Shown here in pieces: positions 1-8,378 of a stretch of 64,000 nt of DNA. The stretch is from positions 27,841 to 91,840 of the forward strand of contig NZ_CAKKMV010000020.1 in NCBI RefSeq assembly GCF_918697865.1. Reading direction: 5' to 3'. The stretch comes from Massilia sp. Bi118 (GTDB taxonomy: Bacteria; Pseudomonadota; Gammaproteobacteria; Burkholderiales; Burkholderiaceae_D). A model generated the notes under the pieces. It ran no database searches. It worked only from the letters and a program-made list of their open reading frames with translations, and was not told where the DNA came from. Position 1 is the first letter of the stretch, and each line of letters starts with the position of its first letter. The translations under genes and the position numbers were made by a program.

Positions 1-1238
1 TCTCGGCCAAGCGCCTGCGCCTCGAAAAGATGGCACTCGACGGCAGCGCCGGCGCCCGCAGCGCCATCAAGCTTTCCGACGATCCCAGCCGTTTTCTTTC
101 CACGGTACAGGTCGGCATCACCCTGATCAGCATCTTCAACGGCGCATTCGGCGAAGCCTCGCTGGTAGCGCGCCTGGCGCCCAGCCTGACCGCAATGGGA
201 ATGGCCGACAACTACGCCCGGCCGGTGGCCCTCACCATCGTCGTGGTGGCGATCACCTTCGCCTCGATCGTGCTGGGCGAACTGGTCCCCAAGCGCATCG
301 CCATACTCTATCCGGAAGTGCTCGCCTCGCGCGTGGCGCGTCCGCTGCGCCAGCTCTCGCGCCTGATGCACCCCTTCGTGCAGCTGCTGTCGCTGACCAC
401 CGACGCCATCATGCGCCTGCTCGGCATGCGCCACCACAAGGACGAAACGCCCACCGAGGAAGAAGTCACCGGCATGATCAAGGAGAGCACCGACGCCGGC
501 GTGTTCGAGAAGGCCGAATACGACATCGCCGCGCGCGCGCTGCGCCTGGACGACTGGCATCTGCGCGCCCTGATGACGCCGCGCGTCGACCTCGAATTCC
601 TCGACCTCGGCGAACCGCTGGCCAAGAACCTGGCGCGGCTGGCCGAGATCCCCTTCGCCCGCTTCCCGGTCTACCGCGGCGACCGCTCCCAGGTGCTGGG
701 CATCGTCAACGCGCGCGACCTGTTCCGCCAGGCGATCCGCAAGGGCTCGCTGCAGGAGATCGACATCGAGGCCGAGCTCGACGTGCCGCTCTACGTGCCG
801 GAATCCGTGAGCGCGATCGACTTGCTCGAACAGCTCAAGAAGAACCACGCGGAACTCGCCATGGTCGTCGACGAATACGGCGAAATCCAGGGCATGATCA
901 CCCTCACCGACGTCATGACCGCGCTGGTGGGCGAAGTGCCGGCGGTGGAGGACGAGGAAGCGCCGGACGCCGTGCGGCGCGAGGACGGCAGCTGGTTCAT
1001 CGACGGCGGCATGGTCCTCGACCGCTTCCGCTACCTGACCGGCGCCGAGCTGAGATTCCCGGACGAAGGCGACGACGCCTACCACACGCTGGCCGGCTTC
1101 ATCCTCTACCAGCTCGGCTACATCCCCAAGCCCGGCGAAACCCTGGACTGGGAAGGCTGGCGCTTCGAGGTGGCCGACATGGACGGCAACCGGATCGACC
1201 GGCTCATGGTGATACCCGTCAAGCGCGCCGAGGGCTGA
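1..1238 (+). CDS. CNNM/CBS-domain membrane protein (hemolysin/CorC-HlyC family), 5' partial
   Basis: The reading frame is open from base 3, so the gene starts upstream of the window; about 411 codons are visible. Counting from the Met at base 30, there are hydrophobic segments near residues 25-45 and 63-82 ending in GELVPKR, typical of the CNNM (DUF21) domain. A CBS pair follows at about 180-298 (LMTPRVDLEFLDL; MVVDEYGEIQGMITLTDVM), and a CorC_HlyC domain at about 315-398. Family members are inner-membrane proteins linked to Mg2+/Co2+ export or membrane-stress resistance; the hemolysin name is historical. The missing part should be the first transmembrane helix only. The substrate cannot be told from sequence. 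Confidence 0.93.
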   Translation, partial: SAKRLRLEKMALDGSAGARSAIKLSDDPSRFLSTVQVGITLISIFNGAFGEASLVARLAPSLTAMGMADNYARPVALTIVVVAITFASIVLGELVPKRIAILYPEVLASRVARPLRQLSRLMHPFVQLLSLTTDAIMRLLGMRHHKDETPTEEEVTGMIKESTDAGVFEKAEYDIAARALRLDDWHLRALMTPRVDLEFLDLGEPLAKNLARLAEIPFARFPVYRGDRSQVLGIVNARDLFRQAIRKGSLQEIDIEAELDVPLYVPESVSAIDLLEQLKKNHAELAMVVDEYGEIQGMITLTDVMTALVGEVPAVEDEEAPDAVRREDGSWFIDGGMVLDRFRYLTGAELRFPDEGDDAYHTLAGFILYQLGYIPKPGETLDWEGWRFEVADMDGNRIDRLMVIPVKRAEG

Positions 1239-1293
1239 CGCAGGAACCGCCCAGCCGGGCGCAGGTCTATTGTTGAACGCACCAGGAGACCAC

Positions 1294-2082
1294 ATGCAGC
1301 CTAGCACGCTCATTGCCGCCGCCCTCTTTGCCGCATGCGCATCGGCATCCACAGTAACCCTGGCCGGCGCAGCCCAGGACTCGAAGCCGCAGGTGGCGCC
1401 CGCCGGCGAAGCCAAGGCGCCCAGGACCCGCGTGCTGGAAGCCGGCGCCAGGGTCCTGCAGCGCAATGCGCCGCTGGCGAAATTCGACATCTACCTGAAC
1501 GGCTTCCACCCGATGAAGGACCAGCCGGACCAGCAGGTCGAGGCCCACCACTTCTGCCACCAGATGAACGAGGACATGGCCCAGTGCGCCCTGTTCGACG
1601 GCAACACGAGCAACGCCAACCTGAACGGCATCGAATACATCATCTCGGAAAAGCTGTTCAACACCCTGCCCCAGGAGGAGCGCCGCTTCTGGCACCCGCA
1701 CAACGGCGAGATCCTGAGCGGCCAGCTGGTCGCACCCGGCATCCCGGAAGCCGCCGAGCACGAGCTGATGAAAAAGAAGATGAACAGCTACGGCAAGACC
1801 TGGCACGTCTGGAACACCGGCGCCAACGGCAAGGAGGGCGACAGCCTGCCGCTGGGACCCGCGATGCTGGCCTGGTCCTTCAACCGCGACGGCGAAATGC
1901 TGCCCAACCTGCAGGAAGAACGCGACACCCGCATGAAAATCCGCACCGCGGAAAAACGCAGGAAGCGCGCCGACCTCGGCAAGCTGGCCAGGCCGCAGTC
2001 GGGAGTGGACGACCTGAAAGGCAAGTTCGGGCGCGCCAGCCAGGAGATCCCGGGCGTCAGCGACAGCCGGACCCAGCAATAA
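1294..2082 (+). CDS. DUF1264 (OBAP-like) exported protein
   Basis: A 262-residue protein. I take ATG 1294 as start because AGGAGA lies at 1284-1289; the TTG at 1270 has no ribosome site. Residues 1-26 look like a signal peptide. The body carries DUF1264 hallmarks: HHFCHQMNEDMAQCALFDG, then GIEYIISEKLF, RRFWHPHNGEILSGQL, YGKTWHVWNTG and LPLGPAMLAWSFNRDGE. The family is related to plant oil-body-associated proteins; its biochemical role is unknown. The C-terminal 45 residues are Lys/Arg-rich and probably disordered. It lies 55 bp after the CNNM gene on the same strand and may be co-transcribed with it. The family call is firm and the function is not. Confidence 0.88.
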   Translation: MQPSTLIAAALFAACASASTVTLAGAAQDSKPQVAPAGEAKAPRTRVLEAGARVLQRNAPLAKFDIYLNGFHPMKDQPDQQVEAHHFCHQMNEDMAQCALFDGNTSNANLNGIEYIISEKLFNTLPQEERRFWHPHNGEILSGQLVAPGIPEAAEHELMKKKMNSYGKTWHVWNTGANGKEGDSLPLGPAMLAWSFNRDGEMLPNLQEERDTRMKIRTAEKRRKRADLGKLARPQSGVDDLKGKFGRASQEIPGVSDSRTQQ

Positions 2083-2113
2083 TCTATTGAATTATATAAT
2101 ATCGTTTGATAGA
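2083..2113 (+). promoter_or_regulatory. Promoter/operator of the BigR-like operon
   Basis: An AT-rich island in GC-rich DNA. It holds a perfect 10-bp palindrome ATTATATAAT (2091-2100) that contains a TATAAT -10 hexamer (2095-2100), plus flanking TCTAT (2083-2087) and ATAGA (2109-2113). BigR/SqrR-type repressors are known to bind AT-rich palindromes over the -10 region, so autoregulation is the natural reading. Confidence 0.6.
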
Positions 2114-2121
2114 CTGAAGTC

Positions 2122-2460
2122 ATGAAAGACGATATCCGTTCCACGCCAGACTTCGATCCGGCAGCCATGCGCGTGGCTGCCCGCCGCGCCGGCGCGCTAC
2201 TGAAAGCCCTCGCCAATTCCGACCGCCTGCTCCTGCTGTGCCAGCTTACCCTGGGCGAACAGCGGGTCGGCGAGCTCGAGAACGTACTCGACCTGCGCCA
2301 GCCCTCGCTGTCCCAGCAGCTGGGCGTGCTGCGCCAGGAAGGCCTGGTCGCCACCCGCCGCGAAGGCAAGCAGATCTATTACAGCATCGCCAGCGAGGAA
2401 GCGCTGGCCGTGTTGCGGCTGCTGTACCGGCTTTATTGCAAGCAGGAGGTAACAGCATGA
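2122..2460 (+). CDS. bigR: ArsR-family regulator, BigR/SqrR (persulfide-sensing) type
   Basis: A 112-residue winged-helix protein. The recognition helix region reads LDLRQPSLSQQLGVLRQEG and the wing reads VATRREGKQIYYSIAS. Two cysteines, C40 at the end of helix DRLLLLC and C106 near the C-terminus (LYRLYCKQE), match the pair that forms an intramolecular tri/tetrasulfide in BigR/SqrR repressors; the CVC metal site of ArsR/SmtB proteins is absent. The stop overlaps the next start as ATGA (2457-2460), so it is translationally coupled to the YeeE/YedE genes that usually accompany BigR. Expected role: derepress the operon on sulfide or persulfide. The family call is strong and the ligand is inferred from the Cys pair and neighbours. 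Confidence 0.82.
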   Translation: MKDDIRSTPDFDPAAMRVAARRAGALLKALANSDRLLLLCQLTLGEQRVGELENVLDLRQPSLSQQLGVLRQEGLVATRREGKQIYYSIASEEALAVLRLLYRLYCKQEVTA

Positions 2461-2891
2461 GCATCGACTGGCTACACTTCACCCCGCTGGCATCGACGGC
2501 TGGCGGCCTGCTGATCGGGCTCGGCGCCGCCCTGCTGCTGCTCGCCAACGGCCGCATCGCCGGCATCAGCGGCATTACCGGCGGCCTGCTGCGCCCGGCG
2601 CGCGGCGATATCGGCTGGCGCTTGGCCTTCCTGCTCGGCCTGCTTGCCTCGCCGCTGATCTGGCTGGCGATGCAGGCCATGCCGCCGGCCCAGATCGACC
2701 ACACGCCCGGCCTGCTGGCCGTGTCCGGGCTGCTGGTCGGCCTCGGCACCCGCTTCGGCTCGGGCTGCACCAGCGGCCACGGCGTGTGCGGCATCGCGCG
2801 CGCATCAAAGCGTTCGCTGGTGGCCACGGCCTGCTTCATGCTGGCCGGCTTCGCCACCGTTTTCGTGATGCGTCACATCATCGGAGGCTGA
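2457..2891 (+). CDS. pmpA: YeeE/YedE-family permease, first half (PmpA-like)
   Basis: A 144-residue, very hydrophobic protein with about four transmembrane helices. The signature GSGCTSGHGVCGIAR (around residues 100-114), with two Cys, is the conserved motif of YeeE/YedE (Sulf_transp) proteins, which move sulfur species such as thiosulfate. Its start overlaps the bigR stop. In many bacteria the permease is encoded as two short genes, each one half, as here with the next gene. Its location behind a persulfide-type repressor supports a part in sulfide or polysulfide handling; the actual substrate is unproven. Confidence 0.88.
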   Translation: MSIDWLHFTPLASTAGGLLIGLGAALLLLANGRIAGISGITGGLLRPARGDIGWRLAFLLGLLASPLIWLAMQAMPPAQIDHTPGLLAVSGLLVGLGTRFGSGCTSGHGVCGIARASKRSLVATACFMLAGFATVFVMRHIIGG

Positions 2892-2892
2892 G

Positions 2893-3342
2893 ATGCCCAT
2901 GCTGACCGCCTTCATCGCCGGGCTGCTGTTCGGCTCCGGCCTGATCCTGTCCGGGATGAGCAATCCGGCCAAGGTGCTGGCCTTCCTCGACATCGCCGGG
3001 CGCTGGGATCCCTCGCTCGTGTTCGTGATGATCGGCGCGATCCTGGTCGCCGCCATCGCCTTCCGCATCGGCGGCGCGCGCGCCCGCACCGTGTTCGGCG
3101 GCGCCAATCACATGCCCGGCGCGGCGCGCGTCGACGGCCGGCTGGTGCTGGGCGCCGTGGTGTTCGGCGTCGGCTGGGGCCTGGTCGGCTACTGTCCCGG
3201 CCCGGCGCTTACCAGCCTCGGCGTGGGCGGCTGGCCGACGCTGCTGTTCGTGGCGGCCATGATCGCCGGGATGGCCGTGTTCGAAGTCAGCGAGCGCATC
3301 GCCGCCTGGCGCTCGACCCGGAGGGACCCACACACCGCCTAG
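2893..3342 (+). CDS. pmpB: YeeE/YedE-family permease, second half (PmpB-like)
   Basis: A 149-residue membrane protein starting one base after the previous stop. The N-terminus GLLFGSGLILSGMSNPAKV is the typical opening of the second half-permease, and VGYCPGPALTSLG carries its conserved Cys. About four transmembrane segments are visible, with a short charged tail. It should pair with the preceding half to form one sulfur-compound transporter. It is co-transcribed with bigR and pmpA, judging by the overlaps and lack of spacing. Confidence 0.88.
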   Translation: MPMLTAFIAGLLFGSGLILSGMSNPAKVLAFLDIAGRWDPSLVFVMIGAILVAAIAFRIGGARARTVFGGANHMPGAARVDGRLVLGAVVFGVGWGLVGYCPGPALTSLGVGGWPTLLFVAAMIAGMAVFEVSERIAAWRSTRRDPHTA

Positions 3343-3351
3343 GAGGTGAAA

Positions 3352-4875
3352 ATGAAACGCGAAGAGGTATTCATCGCCGGCGCCGGCCCGACCGGCCTGG
3401 TGCTGGCCCTGTGGCTCGCGCGCCAGGGCGTGGGCGTGCGCATCGTCGACAAGACCCCAGGGCCCGGCACCACCTCGCGCGCCGTGGTGGTGCACGCGCG
3501 CACGCTGGAGCTCTACCGCCAGCTCGGCCTGGCCGAGGAAGTGGTGGCGGCCGGCATGCCCAACCCCGGCATCAACCTCTGGGTGCACGGCAAGCGCCGC
3601 GCCCACATCACCTTCGGCGATGCCGGCGCCGGGCTCACGCCCTACCCCTTTATCCTGGTCTACCCGCAGGACCGCCACGAACGCCTGCTCATCTCGCATC
3701 TGGAAGACATGGGCGTGCGGGTCGAACGCGAGACCGAGCTGCTCGGCTTCGAACAGCATGATGATCACGTGCAGGTGCGCCTGCGCGGACCGAGCGGCGA
3801 AGAAACCTGCGAAGCGCGCTACCTGGCCGGCTGCGACGGCGCCAAATCGCCGGTCCGCCACGGCCTGAACGCCAGCTTCGAGGGCGGCACCTACGACCAG
3901 CTGTTCTATGTGGCCGACGTGATCGCGGCCGGCCCTGCGGCCGACGGCCAGGTTCATCTGTCGCTCGACGACGCCGACTTCCTCGCCTTGTTCTCCTATA
4001 CCGCCGACGGCCAGGCGCGGCTGATCGGCAGCATTCGCGAGGACCGCATCTCGCCGGACCGCGATTTGACTTTCGACGACGTCGGCGAGCGCGCCCTTCA
4101 CGGCCTCGGGGTCGAGGTGAAGAAGGTGAACTGGTTCTCGACCTATAAAGTGCACCATCGCCTGACCGAGCACTTCCGCCACGGCCGCGTCTTCCTGCTC
4201 GGCGACGCCGCCCACATCCACAGCCCCGCCGGCGGCCAGGGCATGAACACCGGCATCGGCGATGCCATCAACCTGGCATGGAAACTGAAAGCAGTGCTGC
4301 GCGAGGAAGCCGACGAGCGCCTGCTGGACAGCTTCGACAGCGAGCGCCTGGCCTTCGCCCACAAGCTGGTCGAAACCACCGACCGCGTATTCACCTTCGT
4401 CTCTGCCGAAGGCAACTTCGCGAACTTCGTCCGCACGCGGATCGCGCCGCTGTTCGTCAGCGCGGCCTACAGCGTGGACGCGGTGAAGGAGTTCATGTTC
4501 CGCCTGGTCTCGCAGTGCATGCTGAACTACCACGGCAGTGCGCTCAGCCATGGCGCCGCCGGCAAGGTGAAAGGCGGCGATCGCATGCCCTGGGCGGCCG
4601 GCGCAGCCATCGACAACTTCGCACCGACCGGAACGGTGGACTGGCAGGTGCACGTGTACGGCGCCGCCAGCGATGCACTGTCGAGCTGGTGCCACCAGGC
4701 CGGACTGCCGCTGCGCGTGTTCGACTGGGAGCGGGCGCACGAGCATGCTGGCTTGATGCGGAATGCGGTTTACCTGGTGCGGCCGGATGGGTATGTGGGC
4801 TTGGCGGATGCCGGTGGGAAGGTGGAGGGATTGCGGGATTATTTCGAGGGGATCGGGTACAGGCGCTTCACCTGA
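3352..4875 (+). CDS. FAD-dependent class A monooxygenase (PheA/TfdB/MhpA-like)
   Basis: A 507-residue flavoprotein. ATG 3352 is chosen because AGGAGGTG sits at 3341-3348; the GTG at 3346 lies inside that site. Motifs of group A aromatic hydroxylases are all present: GAGPTGLVLALWLARQG near residue 10, the DG motif in YLAGCDGAKSPVRHG near 160, and the GD motif VFLLGDAAHIHSPAGGQG near 280. The C-terminal 130 residues fit the thioredoxin-like tail of phenol-hydroxylase relatives. It follows pmpB by 9 bp and so reads as part of the bigR operon, which is unusual, since this operon normally carries sulfur enzymes. The substrate cannot be predicted. The last ~45 codons shift to G-ending codons, unlike the rest. 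Confidence 0.88.
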   Translation: MKREEVFIAGAGPTGLVLALWLARQGVGVRIVDKTPGPGTTSRAVVVHARTLELYRQLGLAEEVVAAGMPNPGINLWVHGKRRAHITFGDAGAGLTPYPFILVYPQDRHERLLISHLEDMGVRVERETELLGFEQHDDHVQVRLRGPSGEETCEARYLAGCDGAKSPVRHGLNASFEGGTYDQLFYVADVIAAGPAADGQVHLSLDDADFLALFSYTADGQARLIGSIREDRISPDRDLTFDDVGERALHGLGVEVKKVNWFSTYKVHHRLTEHFRHGRVFLLGDAAHIHSPAGGQGMNTGIGDAINLAWKLKAVLREEADERLLDSFDSERLAFAHKLVETTDRVFTFVSAEGNFANFVRTRIAPLFVSAAYSVDAVKEFMFRLVSQCMLNYHGSALSHGAAGKVKGGDRMPWAAGAAIDNFAPTGTVDWQVHVYGAASDALSSWCHQAGLPLRVFDWERAHEHAGLMRNAVYLVRPDGYVGLADAGGKVEGLRDYFEGIGYRRFT

Positions 4876-5012
4876 CGTCGTTCCCGCTGCCCCTCGTCGT
4901 TCCCGCTGCCCCTCGTCGTTCCCGCGCAGGCGGGAACCTAAGTTCGGCGAACAGCGACAAACCGTGCCGCCGGCCCGCCTGCACCCTGGATTCTCGCCTT
5001 CGCGGGAATGAC
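4876..5012. repeat. Palindromic intergenic repeat, copy A (degenerate, with two extra partial heads)
   Basis: A member of the five-copy repeat family in this window. Two tandem 19-bp partial heads (4876-4894 and 4895-4913, CGTCGTTCCCGCTGCCCCT) precede the full left arm at 4914, which holds the hairpin TTCCCGC-GCAG-GCGGGAA. The right arm ends near 5012 (TTCGCGGGAATGAC) and is more diverged than in the other copies. It starts directly after the monooxygenase stop. Confidence 0.85.
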
Positions 5013-5076
5013 AGTGGTTGCGGCATGGTTCTCACCATGGCACACTGCGCCATCAAGCAACCTGTATAGGCATCGC

Positions 5077-5772
5077 ATGAATCCCATCCAGCTCTTCGAC
5101 CCCGTCTCCTCGACCTTTACCTACATCATCGCCGGCCCCGGCGACAAGGACGCTGCGATCATCGACCCGGTCGACGAGCACTGGGAGCGCGACCTCGCGC
5201 ACATCGAGCGCCTGGGCCTGCGCCTGGCCTACATCCTCGAGACTCACGCCCATGCCGACCACGTGACCTCGGCCGGCCGCCTGCGCGCGCTGACCGGCGC
5301 CAAGGCCGCGGTGCCGAGCGGCTGCGGCATCCCGCCCGCCGAGCTGCAGCTGTGCGACGGCGACACCATCCGCTTCGGCAAGGACGAAACGATCGCCGTG
5401 CTGCACACGCCCGGCCATACGGCGGGCAGCATGTGCTACGTCTGGAGGGGGAATGTGTTCACCGGCGACACCCTGCTGATCGACGGCTGCGGCCGCACCG
5501 ACTTCCAGGGCGGCAGCGCGGCGGCGCTCTACGACAGCGTGACGCGCAAGCTGTTCGCGCTGCCGGACGCAACCCGGATCTGGCCGGGCCACGACTACAA
5601 GGGACAATCGGTGTCGACCATCGGCTGGGAAAAGCAGCACAACGCGCGCCTGGCGAACCGTTCGCTCGCCGATTTCGTCGTGCTGATGGGGCAGCTGAAC
5701 CTGCCCCGGCCGAAGCTGATCGACGTCGCCGTACCGGCAAACCGCAATCTTGGTTTGCCGCACAGCGTTTAA
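5077..5772 (+). CDS. MBL-fold persulfide dioxygenase (ETHE1-like)
   Basis: A 231-residue metallo-beta-lactamase fold protein. ETHAHADHVTSAG (about residues 54-66) is the HxHxDH metal motif, HTPGHTAGS gives the next His, and GCGRTDFQGG (about 137-146) is the sequence typical of ETHE1/PDO enzymes, with WPGHDY the later His. Such enzymes use one Fe(II) to oxidise glutathione persulfide to sulfite and glutathione in sulfide detoxification. It lies 200 bp after the bigR operon on the same strand; bigR-type loci often include this activity (Blh), which supports the call. The start at 5077 removes a non-coding extension. The gene's stop abuts the stop of the convergent TonB receptor gene with no spacer. 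Confidence 0.87.
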   Translation: MNPIQLFDPVSSTFTYIIAGPGDKDAAIIDPVDEHWERDLAHIERLGLRLAYILETHAHADHVTSAGRLRALTGAKAAVPSGCGIPPAELQLCDGDTIRFGKDETIAVLHTPGHTAGSMCYVWRGNVFTGDTLLIDGCGRTDFQGGSAAALYDSVTRKLFALPDATRIWPGHDYKGQSVSTIGWEKQHNARLANRSLADFVVLMGQLNLPRPKLIDVAVPANRNLGLPHSV

Positions 5773-8181
5773 TTACATTCCCGGGCCGCCGCCGCCGAAG
5801 CCGCCAGGGCCGCCGGGACCACCCGGCGGCGGACCGCCACGCCAGCCTTCGCCGCCCGGACCACGGCCTTCACGCCCTTCGCGGCGCTGGCTCTGCACGC
5901 CGCCGAAGTGATAGGACAGGCCGATGAAGGCGGTGCGACCGGCGTAGCGCGTGATCGAGTGCTGCTTCAGGTAGTCGGTATCGGTGATCGTCTCCGTTTT
6001 CTGGGAGCGGAATACGTCGGCCACATTCATCACCAGGCTCAGTGACGGCGTGAGGCTGCGCTTGTAGCTCAGGTTCAGGGTCGCCATCGGTTCGCGGTAG
6101 CCGGTGCCCGCCAGGGTCTTGCCCTGCGCGTTGACCATCACCTGCAGCTGGTCCTGCGGAGTGAGCGAATAGTTGAGGCGCCCGCGCACGGTCAGCGAGG
6201 AAGCCGAGCGTTTGTACTCGGCGCCGGTGATGTCGATCTGTTCCTGCTCGGTGAAGGCCAGGTTGCCGCTGGTGTTGATCGAGAGCTTGGGCGTGAGCTT
6301 GCCGCTCAGCGTGAACTCCAGGCCGCCGGCGCGGTTGCTGCCGCCGTTCTCCAGCGTCGTCAGCAGGATGGTGTCGTTGACCACCGTCTGGCGGCTGCGG
6401 ATCATGTCGCGGTCGGCGCGATAGTAGGCGCGCAGGTTGGCGTTCAGCTGGCCCGCCTTGGTCTCGTAGCCGATCTCGAAGGAGTCGGTCTGCACCGGCT
6501 TCAGCTTCGGATTGCCGCTCGACTCGTTCAGCTCATCCTGGTAGACCACGAAAGGATTCAGCTGGTTTCCGGTGGCGCGGCGGATCCGGTGCGCGTAAGC
6601 GAAACGCAAATTGGTATCGGCGCTCAGCTTGTAGGTAGCGAAGGCGCTTGGAATCCAGTTCATGTAGCTGTTGGTGACGCTCGAGCCCATCGTGACCTGG
6701 TCCAGGTCCATGTGCGTGTACTCGGTGCGCATGCCGACCAGGGCGCCCCAGCGCTCGCTCACTTTCCACTGGTAGGAACCATAGACGGCGGCGTCGCGCT
6801 CGTCGACCTCGAAGGCGTTCGTCAGCCGCGCATTCGCCAGCGCGGCGGCGGTGACCGGGTCGAGATCGTAGTAACGGTTGTCGAACTGGCTGTTGGTGTC
6901 GATGATCTTGTAGCCCAGCTTGACGATGGCGCCGCTTTCGAGCGGGGTCTCGTAGTCGCCGGTGTAGTCGACGATCCGGATTTTCGTGGCCGAATCCTGC
7001 AGGCTGGTCCCATCGATGCCCGAGAACGGCATGCTCGGATCGATTGGATGCGGCGCCGAATACAGGTAGTCGTTGGTCGCCGTGACCTCGTTGCTGTTGT
7101 CGGTGTTCGAAACGCGCAGGTCCATCCGGAACAGTTCGCCCAGCTTCTCGCCCTTGTGGTCCCAGCGCGCACCCCAGGTCGAGTTGGTATTCTCGCCGCT
7201 GCGCTTCGACGTACGCACGTAATCGCGGTACGGCACGCCATCGTTGGCGATGACGTAGTGGTTCTGGCTGACGTTGTCGTTGTCGCGCTTGAGGAGGCCG
7301 GCGTTGGCTTCCAGCGTGTCGTCCTGGCCGAGATTGTAGGTCAGCTGGCCGCGCGCGCCGGCCATGTCGTTCAAGCCGGTGCTGGTGCCCGTCGTGGTCG
7401 TGTGCTGGTCGACGCCGGTCCGCGGATCGATGCGGTCGCGCTCCGACTCGCTGGTCGAGTCGCGGCCGTCGTGGCGGACGTTGACGCCGCCCTGCACGCC
7501 CCAGCGTCCGGTGTTGTACTGCCCGTTCAGCTGTGCGTTGTAGCGCCCCGCCGTGCCGTAGTTCGCATTGACGACGCCGAAACCGCCGGGACGCCGCGAA
7601 CGCTTCATGACCAGATTGAGGATGGGCCCACCGCCGCCTTCGTTGCCGAATTCCGCGCCGGGGTTGTTGATGACTTCGATCGAATCGATGTCCTCGGCCG
7701 GCATGGCCTGCAGCACCCCGCCGCGGCCCTCCCCCTGCAGCATGGCCGAAGGCTTGCCGTCGACCAGGATCTGGACGTTCGTATTGCCACGCAAGGAAAC
7801 GGTGCCGTCCGGGTCGACGCCGACCGAAGGCACGTTGCCAAGCGCGTCGGCGGCGCTACCGTTGGAGCTGTTGACGTCGCTCTTGACGTCGTACACCTGG
7901 CGGTCGATGCGGTTGGTCGGGCGCTCGCCGACCACGGTCACGGCCTGGATCTTGCCGTCGCCGCCAGCCTGGCCGGACGTGGCGGCGCCGGTCGATGCCG
8001 CGGCCGCTGCCGTACTTGTGCCGGTGCTGGTGCCGGTGCTTGCTGCCGGTGCGCTCTGCGTCGACTGCGCCATCGCGGGCTGCAGGGCGACCAGGTCGCA
8101 CAGGGCCAGGCCAAGCGCCAGATAATGCGCGCGACGGCGCCGGGACGCGCCACCGGTGCGCTTTCGTGGGGAGTGGTTCAT
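5773..8181 (-). CDS. TonB-dependent outer-membrane receptor (OMP_b-brl_3 type) with Gly/Pro-rich tail
   Basis: 802 residues. A long signal peptide ends at about residue 39 (PAMAQ), followed by a Ser/Thr/Ala linker and a plug domain (about 95-200) with GTVSLRGNTNVQILVDGKP and EDIDSIEVINNPGAEFG. The rest is a beta-barrel of the type with many short periplasmic turns (RIRRATGNQLNPF, EIGYETKAG). The barrel's closing strand seems to be AFIGLSYHF, but the protein then runs on for about 43 residues of Gly, Pro, Arg and Glu, ending GGGGPGM. A tail after the terminal beta-signal is uncommon for TonB receptors. The ligand is unknown. It is divergent from the permease gene, with 197 bp between starts. 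Confidence 0.9.
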   Translation of the reverse strand: MNHSPRKRTGGASRRRRAHYLALGLALCDLVALQPAMAQSTQSAPAASTGTSTGTSTAAAAASTGAATSGQAGGDGKIQAVTVVGERPTNRIDRQVYDVKSDVNSSNGSAADALGNVPSVGVDPDGTVSLRGNTNVQILVDGKPSAMLQGEGRGGVLQAMPAEDIDSIEVINNPGAEFGNEGGGGPILNLVMKRSRRPGGFGVVNANYGTAGRYNAQLNGQYNTGRWGVQGGVNVRHDGRDSTSESERDRIDPRTGVDQHTTTTGTSTGLNDMAGARGQLTYNLGQDDTLEANAGLLKRDNDNVSQNHYVIANDGVPYRDYVRTSKRSGENTNSTWGARWDHKGEKLGELFRMDLRVSNTDNSNEVTATNDYLYSAPHPIDPSMPFSGIDGTSLQDSATKIRIVDYTGDYETPLESGAIVKLGYKIIDTNSQFDNRYYDLDPVTAAALANARLTNAFEVDERDAAVYGSYQWKVSERWGALVGMRTEYTHMDLDQVTMGSSVTNSYMNWIPSAFATYKLSADTNLRFAYAHRIRRATGNQLNPFVVYQDELNESSGNPKLKPVQTDSFEIGYETKAGQLNANLRAYYRADRDMIRSRQTVVNDTILLTTLENGGSNRAGGLEFTLSGKLTPKLSINTSGNLAFTEQEQIDITGAEYKRSASSLTVRGRLNYSLTPQDQLQVMVNAQGKTLAGTGYREPMATLNLSYKRSLTPSLSLVMNVADVFRSQKTETITDTDYLKQHSITRYAGRTAFIGLSYHFGGVQSQRREGREGRGPGGEGWRGGPPPGGPGGPGGFGGGGPGM

Positions 8182-8378
8182 TTGATTGTTGTAGGCGTTG
8201 CCGGACGAACGAAGCGTGAAGAATACCTGAACGGCCGAGAAAGTTGCCGGCCCTTACAATTCTTTGCACACGTCAATACAGACTGTCAGCCCTACGTGCG
8301 CGGGATAAATCTCCCCGCCTCCCCGCGCATGGATTATTATTCCTGTCTTTTAGGCAATATCATCAAAGGCGGGTACCG

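Noticed and set aside
2878..4746. 622-codon minus-strand open frame
   Set aside because: Antisense of pmpB and the flavin monooxygenase, which have full motifs.
4876..5012. Possible CRISPR or minisatellite because of the 19-bp tandem units
   Set aside because: Only two units and no spacers; they are truncated heads of the palindromic repeat.
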